Shown here piece after piece: positions 18,196 through 26,905 of a stretch of DNA of 64,000 nucleotides. Each line of letters starts with the position of its first letter. Position 1 is the first letter of the stretch. The notes under the pieces were generated by a model. That model made no database searches and was not told the DNA's origin. It saw nothing but the letters and a program-made list of their open reading frames with translations. The position numbers and the translations under genes were made by a program. This DNA comes from JAHEJE01 sp965216335. GTDB lineage: Bacteria; Pseudomonadota; Alphaproteobacteria; Rhizobiales; Aestuariivirgaceae. The stretch covers positions 806,001-870,000 of the forward strand of contig OZ244154.1 of assembly GCA_965216335.1 (NCBI GenBank), read 5' to 3'.

Positions 18196-19218
18196 CTATT
18201 GCTGCATGTCGAGCAGGTCGGACAGGCGTTTTTGGAACTGTTTGGCCTTGTAGTCGGCGATGGCGAACTCCCAGCCGGTGGTGGCCTTGGTCAGCCTTTC
18301 CGCCCGCTCGTCATCCTCGCCGGCACTCTCAACCGCAACCCTGAGCCAATTGCTGTCCTCGCCGGTGAACAGCCCGTAGGCGACCTTCAGGCCCTTGTCG
18401 GTTTCAAGCATCGCCCTGCTTGACGGCACGCCGCCGGCCTTGGCCTTGCGCACATCGATAAAGTCGATGTTGGCAAGATCGGTCGCGGCATAGCGCACCG
18501 CCTGTTCATCCTTCGGGGCAACGCCCTCGGGAAGCCCGCCGATGGTGAACCGATCGTGGCCCTGTTCAGTCTTGCCGGTCTTTGTCAGCGACAGGATTTC
18601 GCCATCGGCCTGGGTGATCTCGACTTGCTTGACCTCGCCGGTGTTGATGCGCACCACGCCCGTCTCGACCCAGTCCTTGTACTCGGCCCCCGCGGCCACG
18701 CTGCCGCGCACCAGCCAGCTTTGCGCATCGCCGGCAAGGCGCACATATTGCGCCTCCTCGGCACCGGTCGTGTAGCCCGCCGCAGCCTTGCCGAACAGCA
18801 CATCGCCGACCACTTCGCCGGCCTCGTTCTTCAGCGTCACCTGACGAGACTGGCTGCCCGCCGCGCCGGCATCCTCCACCTGGATCACCGGATACTTGTC
18901 CGGCGAGGCGGTGCGTGGTTCCAACTTGGTGAGGCGCACCATGCCGACCAGCGTTTCCTGTAGCTTGCGCGGCTTGACCGGGTAGTCGCTCGGCAGCACC
19001 TGCCAACCTTCAGCAGCACGCTTCAGGTGCATGCGCTTTTCCGCTTCAACGACCTCTATCTCCGCCACCGCGTTGACGCCCTCAACCAGCTTGGGCAACA
19101 GGCGGTCACCTGCCCCGGCGACGCTGCTTTCGGTATTCTGCGCCTGCCAGGCGACAACGGCGGCTCCCGTGCTGATGATCGCGGCTAGGCCGAGTGACAT
19201 GACGAGCTTTGGTGTCAT
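18196..19218 (-). CDS. DUF4340-domain protein, membrane-anchored
   Basis: A 340-residue protein with one N-terminal membrane helix (about residues 5-25) and a large soluble part with repeated beta-strand patterns such as PVIQVED and the YVRLAGDAQSWLVRGSV segment, which are typical of DUF4340. Proteins of this type are commonly the last gene of Gld-like ABC-2 operons, as here: it starts 10 bases after the GldG-like gene. Its role is unknown; a periplasmic part of an export machine is the fair guess. GAGGAG precedes the ATG. Confidence 0.75.
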   Translation of the reverse strand: MTPKLVMSLGLAAIISTGAAVVAWQAQNTESSVAGAGDRLLPKLVEGVNAVAEIEVVEAEKRMHLKRAAEGWQVLPSDYPVKPRKLQETLVGMVRLTKLEPRTASPDKYPVIQVEDAGAAGSQSRQVTLKNEAGEVVGDVLFGKAAAGYTTGAEEAQYVRLAGDAQSWLVRGSVAAGAEYKDWVETGVVRINTGEVKQVEITQADGEILSLTKTGKTEQGHDRFTIGGLPEGVAPKDEQAVRYAATDLANIDFIDVRKAKAGGVPSSRAMLETDKGLKVAYGLFTGEDSNWLRVAVESAGEDDERAERLTKATTGWEFAIADYKAKQFQKRLSDLLDMQQ

Positions 19219-19228
19219 TGCGGGCTCC

Positions 19229-21100
19229 TCAGACTTTCCGCCGCCGCCGCCGTGACAGGGCAATGCCGCCGGCGGCCAGTCCGATCAGCGCCGGAATACC
19301 GGCAATATTGATCGCCTTGACCCAGAAGCCGAGCGTCTCGATATCAGCGCGCAAGGCCCGCTGCACCTCGCGCAGGTCCTTGCGGACCGACACGATTTCC
19401 TTGCGGAACCCGAGGATCGCCTGCTTGTCGTCCTCCGACAGGATGACATTGCCGCCCTCGGCCCGCGACTGGATCTCGGTCAGCTTCTTCTGGGTTTCCT
19501 CCAGCTTGGCGTTGAGTTCCTGCTCGCGCTGGCGGAACTTGGTTTCTGCCGCGCGGCGGATGTCGCGCACCATGGTGAACGGGCGCTCGGCCACGCCACG
19601 CCCGCGCAAGCCCGACAGTGCCGCCCCGCCGGTGACGTTTTCCAGGGTGTTCATCAGGAAGTCGACATTGTGGGCCCGCGGCACGATGAACCGCTGGCCG
19701 AGGATTTCCCGCGACTGGGCCCAGAAGCTGTCGAACAGCATGTCGGCATCGGCAACGACGACGACATTGATATCGCCCTGCTTGAGCGGATCGGGCAGCT
19801 CTGCCGGTTCGGCTTCGCCATCCTTTTCCGGCTTGGGCGCACCGCCGGGAAATGCCGTCCTGGCCGGACCGGTCAGGCGCGCCGCCAGGACGAGCGACCT
19901 GCCGCCGGGCTTGTAGGCATTGAGCAGACGCAGAGGATCAGGGATGCGCATCTCGTTGGCATCGATCAGCATCGCCTCCGGCGAGGTCAGGATGAGCGGT
20001 GCGAAGGTCGGGCCGGCGCCCTCCACCGGCTCCAGCGACCCGGCGCTGGCCATCACCAGATGCTCGATGCTGGAGAACAATGCGTTGCCCTGATCGAGCG
20101 CCGGCTTGTCGAGGTTGAGCCACGGCAGGTAGCTGGCAACCTGCGGGGTACCATTGGCGTCGAACTGCACCTGCCGGGCATGTTTGGCATCGCCGACGAT
20201 CTTGCCGGCTTCAATCTTCGCGCCCCAGCTGTTCAGCAAGGCGTGCAGCTTGTCGGTTTCCTCGAGCAGCGGCAGTTGCTGGGGATGGGTCTCGGCAAAC
20301 GGGTCGATGAACGCCACCACCGGCTTGCCGGACAGGGCGAACTGATCGATGGCATAGGCCGCCGCATCGTCGAGTGGCGCCGGTGCAGCCAGCATCAGCA
20401 CATCGATGTTGTCCGGGACCGGTCCGGCGGCCGGGTTGATCACCTCGATCTTGAACAGCTCGGAAAGCTGCTGATGCACCATCCAGGCCGGGCGCTGGCC
20501 GCGCTGCGGATCGAAGCCGCCGGCGATGCCGAGCGAGGTGACGAGACCGATGGTCTTCTGGGCCGGATCGCCGAGCTTGTGGATCAGCTTGGTCAGATCG
20601 TACTCGATGAAGTCCTCGCGCTCCAGCGTCAGGAAGGCAATCGTTTCCTGATCGTCGGTGCTGTTGGTGCCGACGATGCCGAGATAGGCAGTGCGTCCGG
20701 CACTATCGATCGGTATGGCGCTCAGGCCCGCCGCCACCGCCCTGTCCTCGGTGTCGGAGAACGGTTCCGGGTCGATGACCTCGACATTGAGCTTACCCTT
20801 GGCGAGATCGGAATAGAGCCGCAGCAGCCCGCGCACCCGTTCGGCATGGGCGGCATATTGCGGCGCCTGGTCGCCGAGCACCTTGGAGTAATACAGCTTG
20901 ACGGTGACCGGCTCATCGAGCCCGGCCAGCACCTGGCGCGTCGGCTCGGTGATGGTGAACAGCTTGCTCGCCGTCAAGTCGGCACGCCAGCCGCGCAGCA
21001 CCGTTCCCGACAGCATGTTGACCGCCACCAGCACGATGGCGGCAAACGCCAGGGCGAGAGCCGTGAGCCGGCGCTGCGACAATCCTTTCAGCCAGATCAT
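19229..21100 (-). CDS. GldG-like ABC-2 accessory protein
   Basis: A 623-residue protein with a membrane helix at each end (about residues 12-32 and 595-615) around a large extracytoplasmic part. RADLTASKLFTITEPTRQVLAGLDEPVTVKLYYS at the start and the later SGKPVVAFIDPFAE are hallmarks of the GldG/DUF4350-like family. A coiled coil (about residues 500-580, rich in Glu, Gln and Lys heptads) lies before the last helix. In Bacteroidota GldG works with the GldA ATPase and GldF permease; here the same trio is encoded in one operon. Cargo unknown. Confidence 0.8.
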   Translation of the reverse strand: MIWLKGLSQRRLTALALAFAAIVLVAVNMLSGTVLRGWRADLTASKLFTITEPTRQVLAGLDEPVTVKLYYSKVLGDQAPQYAAHAERVRGLLRLYSDLAKGKLNVEVIDPEPFSDTEDRAVAAGLSAIPIDSAGRTAYLGIVGTNSTDDQETIAFLTLEREDFIEYDLTKLIHKLGDPAQKTIGLVTSLGIAGGFDPQRGQRPAWMVHQQLSELFKIEVINPAAGPVPDNIDVLMLAAPAPLDDAAAYAIDQFALSGKPVVAFIDPFAETHPQQLPLLEETDKLHALLNSWGAKIEAGKIVGDAKHARQVQFDANGTPQVASYLPWLNLDKPALDQGNALFSSIEHLVMASAGSLEPVEGAGPTFAPLILTSPEAMLIDANEMRIPDPLRLLNAYKPGGRSLVLAARLTGPARTAFPGGAPKPEKDGEAEPAELPDPLKQGDINVVVVADADMLFDSFWAQSREILGQRFIVPRAHNVDFLMNTLENVTGGAALSGLRGRGVAERPFTMVRDIRRAAETKFRQREQELNAKLEETQKKLTEIQSRAEGGNVILSEDDKQAILGFRKEIVSVRKDLREVQRALRADIETLGFWVKAINIAGIPALIGLAAGGIALSRRRRRKV

Positions 21101-21113
21101 GGCGCGCCCTCCC

Positions 21114-21848
21114 CTAATCGGCCTTCTTGAGCGAGATCACGGCGACATTGGCAAACAGCCAGAATGCCACCATCGATACCGCCCAGACGAGGTCGGACAG
21201 CACCAGCACACCGCGCGAAATGCTGGTGAAATGGTTGAGCGCGCTCAGCGAACGCACCGCCTCGACCACAGCCGCCGGCGCATAACCGGATACAGCGTCG
21301 AGCACCAGCGGCAGCCCGGCGGTCATCAGCACGAAGCACACAGCGACAGCCAGCACCAGCGCCACCACCTGATTGCGGGTCAGCGCCGACACGCACGCGC
21401 CGACCGCCAGGAACACCGACGCCAGCACCCAGGCGCCGAGATAGCTGGCAAGGATGATGCCGTTGTCGGGATCGCCCAGCACGTTGACCGTGATCCACAG
21501 CGGGAAGGTCAGCACCAGTGCCACACCGAGAAACAGGGTACCGGCCAGCCATTTGCCGACCACCGCCTCGCCGGCCGACACCGGCAGGGTCATCAGCAGT
21601 TCGATGGAGCCCGACTTGCGCTCTTCCGCCCACAACCGCATGGCGACCGCCGGCACCAGGATCAGGAACAGCCACGGCAGATAGTTGAAGAACGGTTGCA
21701 GGTCGGCGACGCCGCGGTCGAACAACTGGCCGACCTGGAAGGTGAACACCCCGGCAAGCACGACGAACACGACCAGGAACACCGCCGCGACCGGAGTGGA
21801 GAAATAAGCGCCCAATTCACGCCGGGCGATGGCGAGCGTTGCCGTCAT
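21114..21848 (-). CDS. ABC-2 type transporter permease (GldF-like)
   Basis: A 244-residue membrane protein with six hydrophobic helices. It begins ATLAIARRELGAYFSTPVAAVFLVVF, the usual start of ABC-2 permeases with RREL and the following helix, and has the cytosolic AEERKSGSIELLMTLPVS coupling segment near residue 75. It overlaps the ATPase gene by 4 bases (ATGA) and precedes the GldG-like gene by 13 bases, so all four genes should be co-expressed. Substrate unknown. Confidence 0.85.
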   Translation of the reverse strand: MTATLAIARRELGAYFSTPVAAVFLVVFVVLAGVFTFQVGQLFDRGVADLQPFFNYLPWLFLILVPAVAMRLWAEERKSGSIELLMTLPVSAGEAVVGKWLAGTLFLGVALVLTFPLWITVNVLGDPDNGIILASYLGAWVLASVFLAVGACVSALTRNQVVALVLAVAVCFVLMTAGLPLVLDAVSGYAPAAVVEAVRSLSALNHFTSISRGVLVLSDLVWAVSMVAFWLFANVAVISLKKAD

Positions 21849-22591
21849 GCCGCCGCCTCCTCGGTGCTGGTGACATGGCGGAACACATCATCGAGCGTGC
21901 CCTTCTTGCGGCCCGGCAACAGCTTGCGCAACTCGTCTGCCGTGCCGTCGGCGACGATCCGACCCTTGTCGATGATCACTGCGCGCGAGCACACCGCATC
22001 GACCTCTTCCAGGATGTGGGTGGAGATGACGATCGCCCTGCCCTCGGCCATTTGCGAGATCAGATCGCGCACGTGGTGCTTCTGGTTCGGATCGAGGCCG
22101 TCGGTCGGCTCATCGAGGATCAGAACCTTCGGGTCATGCAGGATGGCCTGCGCCAGGCCGACCCGGCGCTTGAAGCCCTTGGAAAGCGTATCGACCACCT
22201 GATTGCGCACCTCCTGCAGCCCGGTCCGCTCGATGGCCAAATCAACGGCGCGCGCTGCCTCGCCGCCGGACAGGCCGCGCACCCGGGCACAGAATTCCAG
22301 GAACCCGCCGGCCCGCATCTCGCCATAGGCCGGCGCGCCTTCGGGAAGGTAACCGAGCACCCGTTTGGCCGCCTTGGGCTGCAGTGCCACATCATGGCCG
22401 GCGATTTCCGCCCGCCCGGCATCCGGTTCGAGAAACCCGGCGGCCATCTTCATCGTCGTCGACTTGCCGGCCCCGTTCGGGCCGAGGAACCCGAGCACCT
22501 CGCCGGCAGCCACCCTGAGCGATATGCCGTCCACAGCAGTGAACGCACCGAACCGTTTGACCAGTCCGTCCAGCACCAGAAGATCCGACAT
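21845..22591 (-). CDS. ABC transporter ATPase (GldA-like)
   Basis: A 248-residue nucleotide-binding subunit. Walker A is GPNGAGKST near residue 37, the signature LSKGFKRRVGLAQAI replaces the usual LSGGQ at about residue 136, Walker B is VLILDEPTDGLDPNQ, and the switch His lies in ISTHILEEVD. KRF near the start and a C-terminal tail are typical of ABC-2 export ATPases. The SKGFKRR signature is common in the GldA/NosF-like group. The ATG at 22591 has AGAGG upstream and is preferred over one six codons earlier. Confidence 0.85.
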   Translation of the reverse strand: MSDLLVLDGLVKRFGAFTAVDGISLRVAAGEVLGFLGPNGAGKSTTMKMAAGFLEPDAGRAEIAGHDVALQPKAAKRVLGYLPEGAPAYGEMRAGGFLEFCARVRGLSGGEAARAVDLAIERTGLQEVRNQVVDTLSKGFKRRVGLAQAILHDPKVLILDEPTDGLDPNQKHHVRDLISQMAEGRAIVISTHILEEVDAVCSRAVIIDKGRIVADGTADELRKLLPGRKKGTLDDVFRHVTSTEEAAA

Positions 22592-22645
22592 CAACACCTC
22601 TTGTTGCACCCGGCCCGGATGGCCGCTGACCTCGAATGACCCTCA

Positions 22646-22907
22646 GAGCACTTTTCGACGATATAGGATCACTTGACCGGGTTTCCGCGTCTGCTGGCTA
22701 GGCATGCTTGGCGCCATGGCCTGGTTGGCCATAAGCCGAGCATGGTGACGTCCAGGAGGCGCGGAAATCCGGCCTTCGGTGGGCCAAATTCGCCCATCTG
22801 GTGCGTTGCGGCGCTTGCCCGATGCAACCGCATCGCGCCGCGCACCGCCCCTGCCATATGAGCGAATTTGGCTCCATCAAATGATCCTATATTGTCGAAA
22901 AGTGCTC
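22646..22907 (-). mobile_element. MITE-like element, copy 1
   Basis: A 262-base non-coding element with near-perfect terminal inverted repeats of about 30 bases starting GAGCACTTTTCGAC. It has the same architecture and much of the same sequence as the element at 38783-39043, in reverse orientation. Its right end is flanked by TA (22908-22909) and its left by CA. It holds short open frames such as MTGFPRLLARH that look incidental. The TA flank and long arms fit a non-autonomous element of the Tc1/mariner-IS630 kind, but the IS630 copies here have different ends. Confidence 0.75.
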
Positions 22908-23077
22908 TAGCGTGAAAGCCCGGCCAGCAGCGGCCGGTTGCGCGCCAACAGATAGTCAAACGGGCGACGATTTTCAACACGTTGCGCACGCGCGGTGCTG
23001 GCAAAGAGCTCGACCTTGGCAGCAGCCCGTGTCAGCACTCCAGTCCGGATGCTGCTAAGCCATTGATCGGCATTCAT
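22907..23077 (-). CDS. Short hypothetical protein ending at the MITE border
   Basis: A 56-residue frame starting MNADQWLSSIRTGVLTRAAA and ending LLARNRPLLAGLSR. Its stop codon is made by the TA at the MITE border, so the original protein may have been longer and cut by the insertion. The third-position base use looks like that of real genes nearby, but the ribosome site is poor and I recognise no family. It could also be a chance frame. Confidence 0.3.
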   Translation of the reverse strand: MNADQWLSSIRTGVLTRAAAKVELFASTARAQRVENRRPFDYLLARNRPLLAGLSR

Positions 23078-23172
23078 TAATTATTCACATGCCGCGCGGC
23101 ATACTACCTGAAACGCAACCGCATGCCACAAAGGAGACGTTGCCGGAGGCTTACCGGAAAGGAGAATCGCAA

Positions 23173-23442
23173 ATGCACGCATCGGACCTGGAACGCCAGC
23201 TCAAGGGCTGGAGCCTGACCACCGCGGAGATCATGTATCACATGCCCGATCACCGCAATCTGCTTCAGTCGTTCGTCTGGCAGGACTACGACCTTGCCCC
23301 GCGTTTTCCGCGTCTCATCAAATTCCTCGACTTCTGGAGCCACAATCTCGACGGTCCGCTGTCGTCGGTCCGGGTCGCCAGCCAGTCGATCATCGGCGCG
23401 GCTGAACTGAAGCTCGTTGACGCGGAGTGGCAACTGCACTGA
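23173..23442 (+). CDS. usg: Usg-family protein
   Basis: An 89-residue protein with LTTAEIMYHMPDHRNLLQSF and WQDYDLAPRFPRLIKFLDFW, the conserved core of the alphaproteobacterial Usg family (first noted beside trp genes). The function is not known; the protein is small, soluble and rich in aromatic residues. GGAGA lies before the ATG at 23173, and homology starts there rather than at the longer upstream frame. A bidirectional hairpin separates it from the convergent amt gene. Confidence 0.8.
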   Translation: MHASDLERQLKGWSLTTAEIMYHMPDHRNLLQSFVWQDYDLAPRFPRLIKFLDFWSHNLDGPLSSVRVASQSIIGAAELKLVDAEWQLH

Positions 23443-23484
23443 TGCCGGCGGCATTGGCGTTCGCTCTGCTGACGCCATGAAAGG

Positions 23485-23515
23485 GCCGGATGGTTGCCCA
23501 TCCGGCCGCGTTTTG
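23485..23515 (+). terminator. Terminator between usg and amt
   Basis: Perfect 10-base arms GGCCGGATGG and CCATCCGGCC with a TTGC loop, followed by GCG and TTTT on the plus strand. It serves usg and may also help end amt from the other side. Confidence 0.75.
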
Positions 23516-23531
23516 GCTCAGTCAGCCTGGC

Positions 23532-24854
23532 TTAGATGGCCTGGCCGCCCCGACCGAACTCGGGATAGGCTTCAACGCCGATTTCCGCCAGGTCGAGCCC
23601 GCGCATTTCATCTTCCGGTATCGGCCTGAGCCCTATCGTCGCCTTGAGCACCAGCCAGACCGCGGTGCTGGTCGCGCTGACGAAGACACCGACTGCGACA
23701 ATCCCGATGAGCTGCGCAACAAAGGTTGCCTCGGAATTGGTCAGCGGCACAACAAGCGTTCCCCAGATGCCGCAGGCCAGATGGACCGGGATCGCGCCCA
23801 CCACATCATCGATGCGGAACCTGTCGAGCAGCGGCACGCACCCCACGACGATCAGGCCGCCGATTGCGCCGATCAGGATCGCCATGACCGGCGACGGCGT
23901 GAGCGGTTCGGCAGTGATCGAGACGAGGCCGGCCAGCGCGCCGTTCAGCGTCATGGTCACATCGACTTTCCTGTAGATTGCCTGGGTTGCCAGCAGCGCG
24001 GCGACAACACCGGCCGCCGCCGCCAGATTGGTGTTGACGAAGATGCGCGACACCGAAGAGACGTCGCTGATCGTACCCATCGCCAATTGCGAGCCGCCGT
24101 TGAAGCCGAACCAGCCGAGCCACAGGATGAAGGTACCGAGCGTCGCCAGCGGCATCGAAGACCCGGGCAGCGGGTGGACATTACCCTGCCTGTCGTACTT
24201 GCCCATGCGCGCACCGAGGATGATGGCTCCAGTCAGGGCCGCCCATCCGCCGACCGAGTGGACGATGGTCGATCCGGCGAAGTCGCTGAAACCCACGCCG
24301 TCGAGCCAGCCGGCGCCCCATTTCCAGGCGCCCTGGACGGGATAGATGACGCCGGTCAGGATGGCCGCGAAGATCAGGAACGGCCACAGCTTGATGCGTT
24401 CCGCCAGGGTGCCCGACACGATGGAGGCCGTGGCGGCGCAGAACACCATCTGGAAGAACCAGTCCGATGCCGCGGAATAGTCACCGGCATCGCTCGACGG
24501 GTCCGGGATTGCCTTGGGCGTGAGCGACCCGATGAAGCCGCCGTCGACGCCGTCGTACATCAGGTTGTACCCGACGGCCCAGTACATCAGCCCGGCGATG
24601 GCGTAGAGCGCGATATTCTTGGTGCACTGCATCGACACGTTCTTGGCCCGCACCAGCCCGGCTTCGAGCATGGCGAAGCCGGCGGCCATGAACATCACCA
24701 GAAAGCCGCCCATCAGGAACAGCACGGTATTCAGTATGTATTTCGTCTCGGCCGGCACCGCGCCCGCGGCCTCCTGCGCCGCGGCGTTTCCCGCAAGCGC
24801 ACCGAACATGATCAGCACACCGGCGCTGATCGGAAGTCTGCCTGGTTTCGTCAT
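23532..24854 (-). CDS. amt: Ammonium transporter
   Basis: A 440-residue Amt/MEP/Rh protein with a cleavable signal peptide (ALAGNAAAQ) and eleven expected helices. Visible family marks: TGFAMLEAGLV-like AAGFAMLEAGLVRAKN near residue 60, the DFAGSTIVHSVGGWAAL segment near residue 196 with the first pore His, and GAIPVHLACGIWGTL near residue 352 with the second. It forms a trimer in the inner membrane and moves ammonium. No glnK/glnB gene adjoins it, unlike many amt loci. GGGAGA precedes the ATG. Confidence 0.95.
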   Translation of the reverse strand: MTKPGRLPISAGVLIMFGALAGNAAAQEAAGAVPAETKYILNTVLFLMGGFLVMFMAAGFAMLEAGLVRAKNVSMQCTKNIALYAIAGLMYWAVGYNLMYDGVDGGFIGSLTPKAIPDPSSDAGDYSAASDWFFQMVFCAATASIVSGTLAERIKLWPFLIFAAILTGVIYPVQGAWKWGAGWLDGVGFSDFAGSTIVHSVGGWAALTGAIILGARMGKYDRQGNVHPLPGSSMPLATLGTFILWLGWFGFNGGSQLAMGTISDVSSVSRIFVNTNLAAAAGVVAALLATQAIYRKVDVTMTLNGALAGLVSITAEPLTPSPVMAILIGAIGGLIVVGCVPLLDRFRIDDVVGAIPVHLACGIWGTLVVPLTNSEATFVAQLIGIVAVGVFVSATSTAVWLVLKATIGLRPIPEDEMRGLDLAEIGVEAYPEFGRGGQAI

Positions 24855-25080
24855 CGTTGTCTCCCACCCGCGGGCTGCACCGCGTTCTTCAGGTCTAAAG
24901 GGTCAGCAAAGACAACATTTCAACTTCCGTGCCATCTTCGCAGCCGCCGGCAAGTCATTGTAATTAAGGCACTTTATAGGGCATCACAGAACAGACCGAA
25001 GAACATCGTTGCCCAAAATTCAATCATTCGCAGATTGTCGCACAGTTTTTGCGCACCAACGGCATGACTTTCCAACAGCA

Positions 25081-25108
25081 AAAACCCCGGCCGCGTGACC
25101 GGGGTTTT
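25081..25108 (-). terminator. Terminator after rpsD
   Basis: Arms AAAACCCCGG and CCGGGGTTTT with an 8-base loop, 50 bases beyond the rpsD stop. On the minus strand the second arm runs into TTTTT, giving a normal intrinsic terminator. Confidence 0.85.
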
Positions 25109-25157
25109 CTGGCATTCCAAACGCCTGCGGCGCGGCCGCAGGCGGATCGCGAAACGA

Positions 25158-25775
25158 TCAGCTCGAATAGAATTCGATGACCAGATTCGGCTCCATCATT
25201 ACCGGATAAGGCACATCGGCCAGGCCGGGAATGCGCGCCAGCGAGGCGGTCATCTTCTTGTGGTCGGCCTCGACATAGTCCGGCACATCGCGCTCGGCCG
25301 ACTGGGTGGCTTCGAGCAGCATCCCCATCTCCTTGGAGCGGTTGCGCACCTCGACGACATCGCCGACCTTGAGGCGCATGCTGGCCACCGTCGCCTTGCG
25401 GCCGTTGACCCGGACATGGCCGTGGCTGACGAACTGGCGCGCCGCGAACACCGTCGGCACGAACTTGGCCCGGTAAACAACGGCATCGAGCCGCCGCTCG
25501 AGCAGGCCGATCAGGTTCTCCGCCGTGTTGCCCTTCATCTTCGCAGCCGTCGCGTAGATGCCGCGGAACTGCTTTTCGGTGATGTTGCCGTAATAACCCT
25601 TCAGCTTCTGCTTGGCGCGCAGCTGCACGCCGAAGTCGGACAGCTTGCCCTTGCGCCGCTGGCCATGCTGGCCGGGGCCGTATTCGCGCCGGTTGACCGG
25701 GCTCTTGGGGCGGCCCCAGATGTTTTCGCCCATGCGGCGGTCGATTTTGTACTTGGTGGATGCGCGTTTGCTCAT
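25158..25775 (-). CDS. rpsD: Small ribosomal subunit protein uS4
   Basis: A 205-residue S4 with the typical start SKRASTKYKIDRRMGENIWG, the loop SPVNRREYGPGQHGQRRKGKLSDFG, and the S4 RNA-binding domain LERRLDAVVYRAKFVPTVFAARQFVSHGHVRVNG. S4 is a primary 16S rRNA-binding protein that nucleates the 5' domain. The basic SKR start follows CGGAG, so the upstream extension of the frame to 25877 is not used. It stands alone rather than in the alpha operon, as is usual in alphaproteobacteria. Confidence 0.97.
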   Translation of the reverse strand: MSKRASTKYKIDRRMGENIWGRPKSPVNRREYGPGQHGQRRKGKLSDFGVQLRAKQKLKGYYGNITEKQFRGIYATAAKMKGNTAENLIGLLERRLDAVVYRAKFVPTVFAARQFVSHGHVRVNGRKATVASMRLKVGDVVEVRNRSKEMGMLLEATQSAERDVPDYVEADHKKMTASLARIPGLADVPYPVMMEPNLVIEFYSS

Positions 25776-26098
25776 GCGAGTAACTCCGAAAAATAACGGT
25801 GTGGCGGAAAATCCCGCCGGTTTGCGATATAAAGCCCGCCCTCCTCGCACCGGTCTCCCGGCCGACAGATCCACCACTTGCGCGCAATGCTAAAGTTTCG
25901 CGGATCACAGGCAGGCAAAAACACGAGGGAACCTGACGGCGCCCACGCTGGCTGCGGTGTTTAGTGGTGCGCCGGTAGTTTGTCAATGCGGCAGTTCCCC
26001 AAGGCATAGGCCCTGCGAAAAATCGTCCACCGGCGCGTTTCATGTTGCAGTCTGCCCGCGCACGGCCCAGTGTGCGCCAAGCAACCCGGTGAGGTGAA

Positions 26099-26365
26099 AT
26101 GTCGGCTCTGTTCACCATGTTCCTGGCCCAGTTCGTGGCCCCGATCCCCATCGCCATGGGTATCGCCGGCGGTTTCGTTTCGCGCTCCTGGTGGCACGTC
26201 CTCATCACTGCCGTGCTGGCGGCAACGGTCAGCGAATACTTTCTCGGCATGGCCGATCCCGATCACCGCTTCACCCTCACCTACTACATCGTCGGCATCA
26301 TCGCCGCCGGCCTGTGGGCCGCCTGGTTCTACTGGCTCCGCCTCGCCCGGCAGCAGCACAAATAG
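26099..26365 (+). CDS. Small membrane protein, hypothetical
   Basis: An 88-residue protein with three hydrophobic segments (about residues 5-27, 33-50 and 61-82) and a basic tail (RLARQQHK). GAGGTG sits just before the ATG at 26099. No family recognised. It lies between rpsD (divergent) and the hairpin-repeat region. Probably a real inner-membrane protein of unknown role. Confidence 0.55.
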   Translation: MSALFTMFLAQFVAPIPIAMGIAGGFVSRSWWHVLITAVLAATVSEYFLGMADPDHRFTLTYYIVGIIAAGLWAAWFYWLRLARQQHK

Positions 26366-26377
26366 CGGCTGCTTTTT

Positions 26378-26590
26378 TGTTTTCCGCCCGCGCCTCCGCG
26401 CGCGCGGCCGTCTACAGCCGATCGGCTTGCCCGTGCTCGCTGCGCTCCGCTCGGGCCGATCTCAGTCACGGGCCGGCAAGTCTTTGTTTTCCGCTCCTGC
26501 CTCCGCAGGAGCGTCCGTTCACGGGCTGGCGCATCGCTGAGTCGCAATGCTTGCCCTGCCACGTAGGGATGGCGCTATGCGGCAGGCTCT
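26378..26590. repeat. Two degenerate copies of the hairpin repeat
   Basis: Two stretches share the framework of the 132-bp tandem unit. The first (from 26378) has CCGCCCGCGC-CTCC-GCGCGCGCGG; the second (26488-26582) has CGCTCCTGC-CTCC-GCAGGAGCG and then matches the tandem unit along most of its first 95 bases. In each, the two arms of the hairpin stay complementary although their sequence differs from unit to unit. Confidence 0.6.
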
Positions 26591-26905
26591 GAGTTTGTGG
26601 CTGCCGCTGTCTCCGAAGCCCGACAGGGCCGACGCGAGGGCGACCGCCCGTCGGTGCTGATGCGCCGCGCCCGCGCAGGCCCGAAGCCCGGCGGGCTGAG
26701 GAATAGCCGTGAGCGAAAGCAAACACGGCTTCGCACCTGGCACGGGGTAAAACCCGCGCGGGGAAGTTTGAGGGAAAGACGGAATGCCGGACAAGCTGGC
26801 AGAGACGTCTCTATGGAAGAAGGAAGGGGATCAGGACCAGCCCGACCAGGCATTCCGTCACGGTCTGTTACATGCCTTAAGGCGTTCCGCCTTCGGGTTT
26901 ACTGG

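Noticed and set aside
22669..23004. Short frames in the MITE copies (such as MTGFPRLLARH) as genes
   Set aside because: They lie wholly or mostly inside the repeat, differ between copies at the reading-frame level, and lack ribosome sites.
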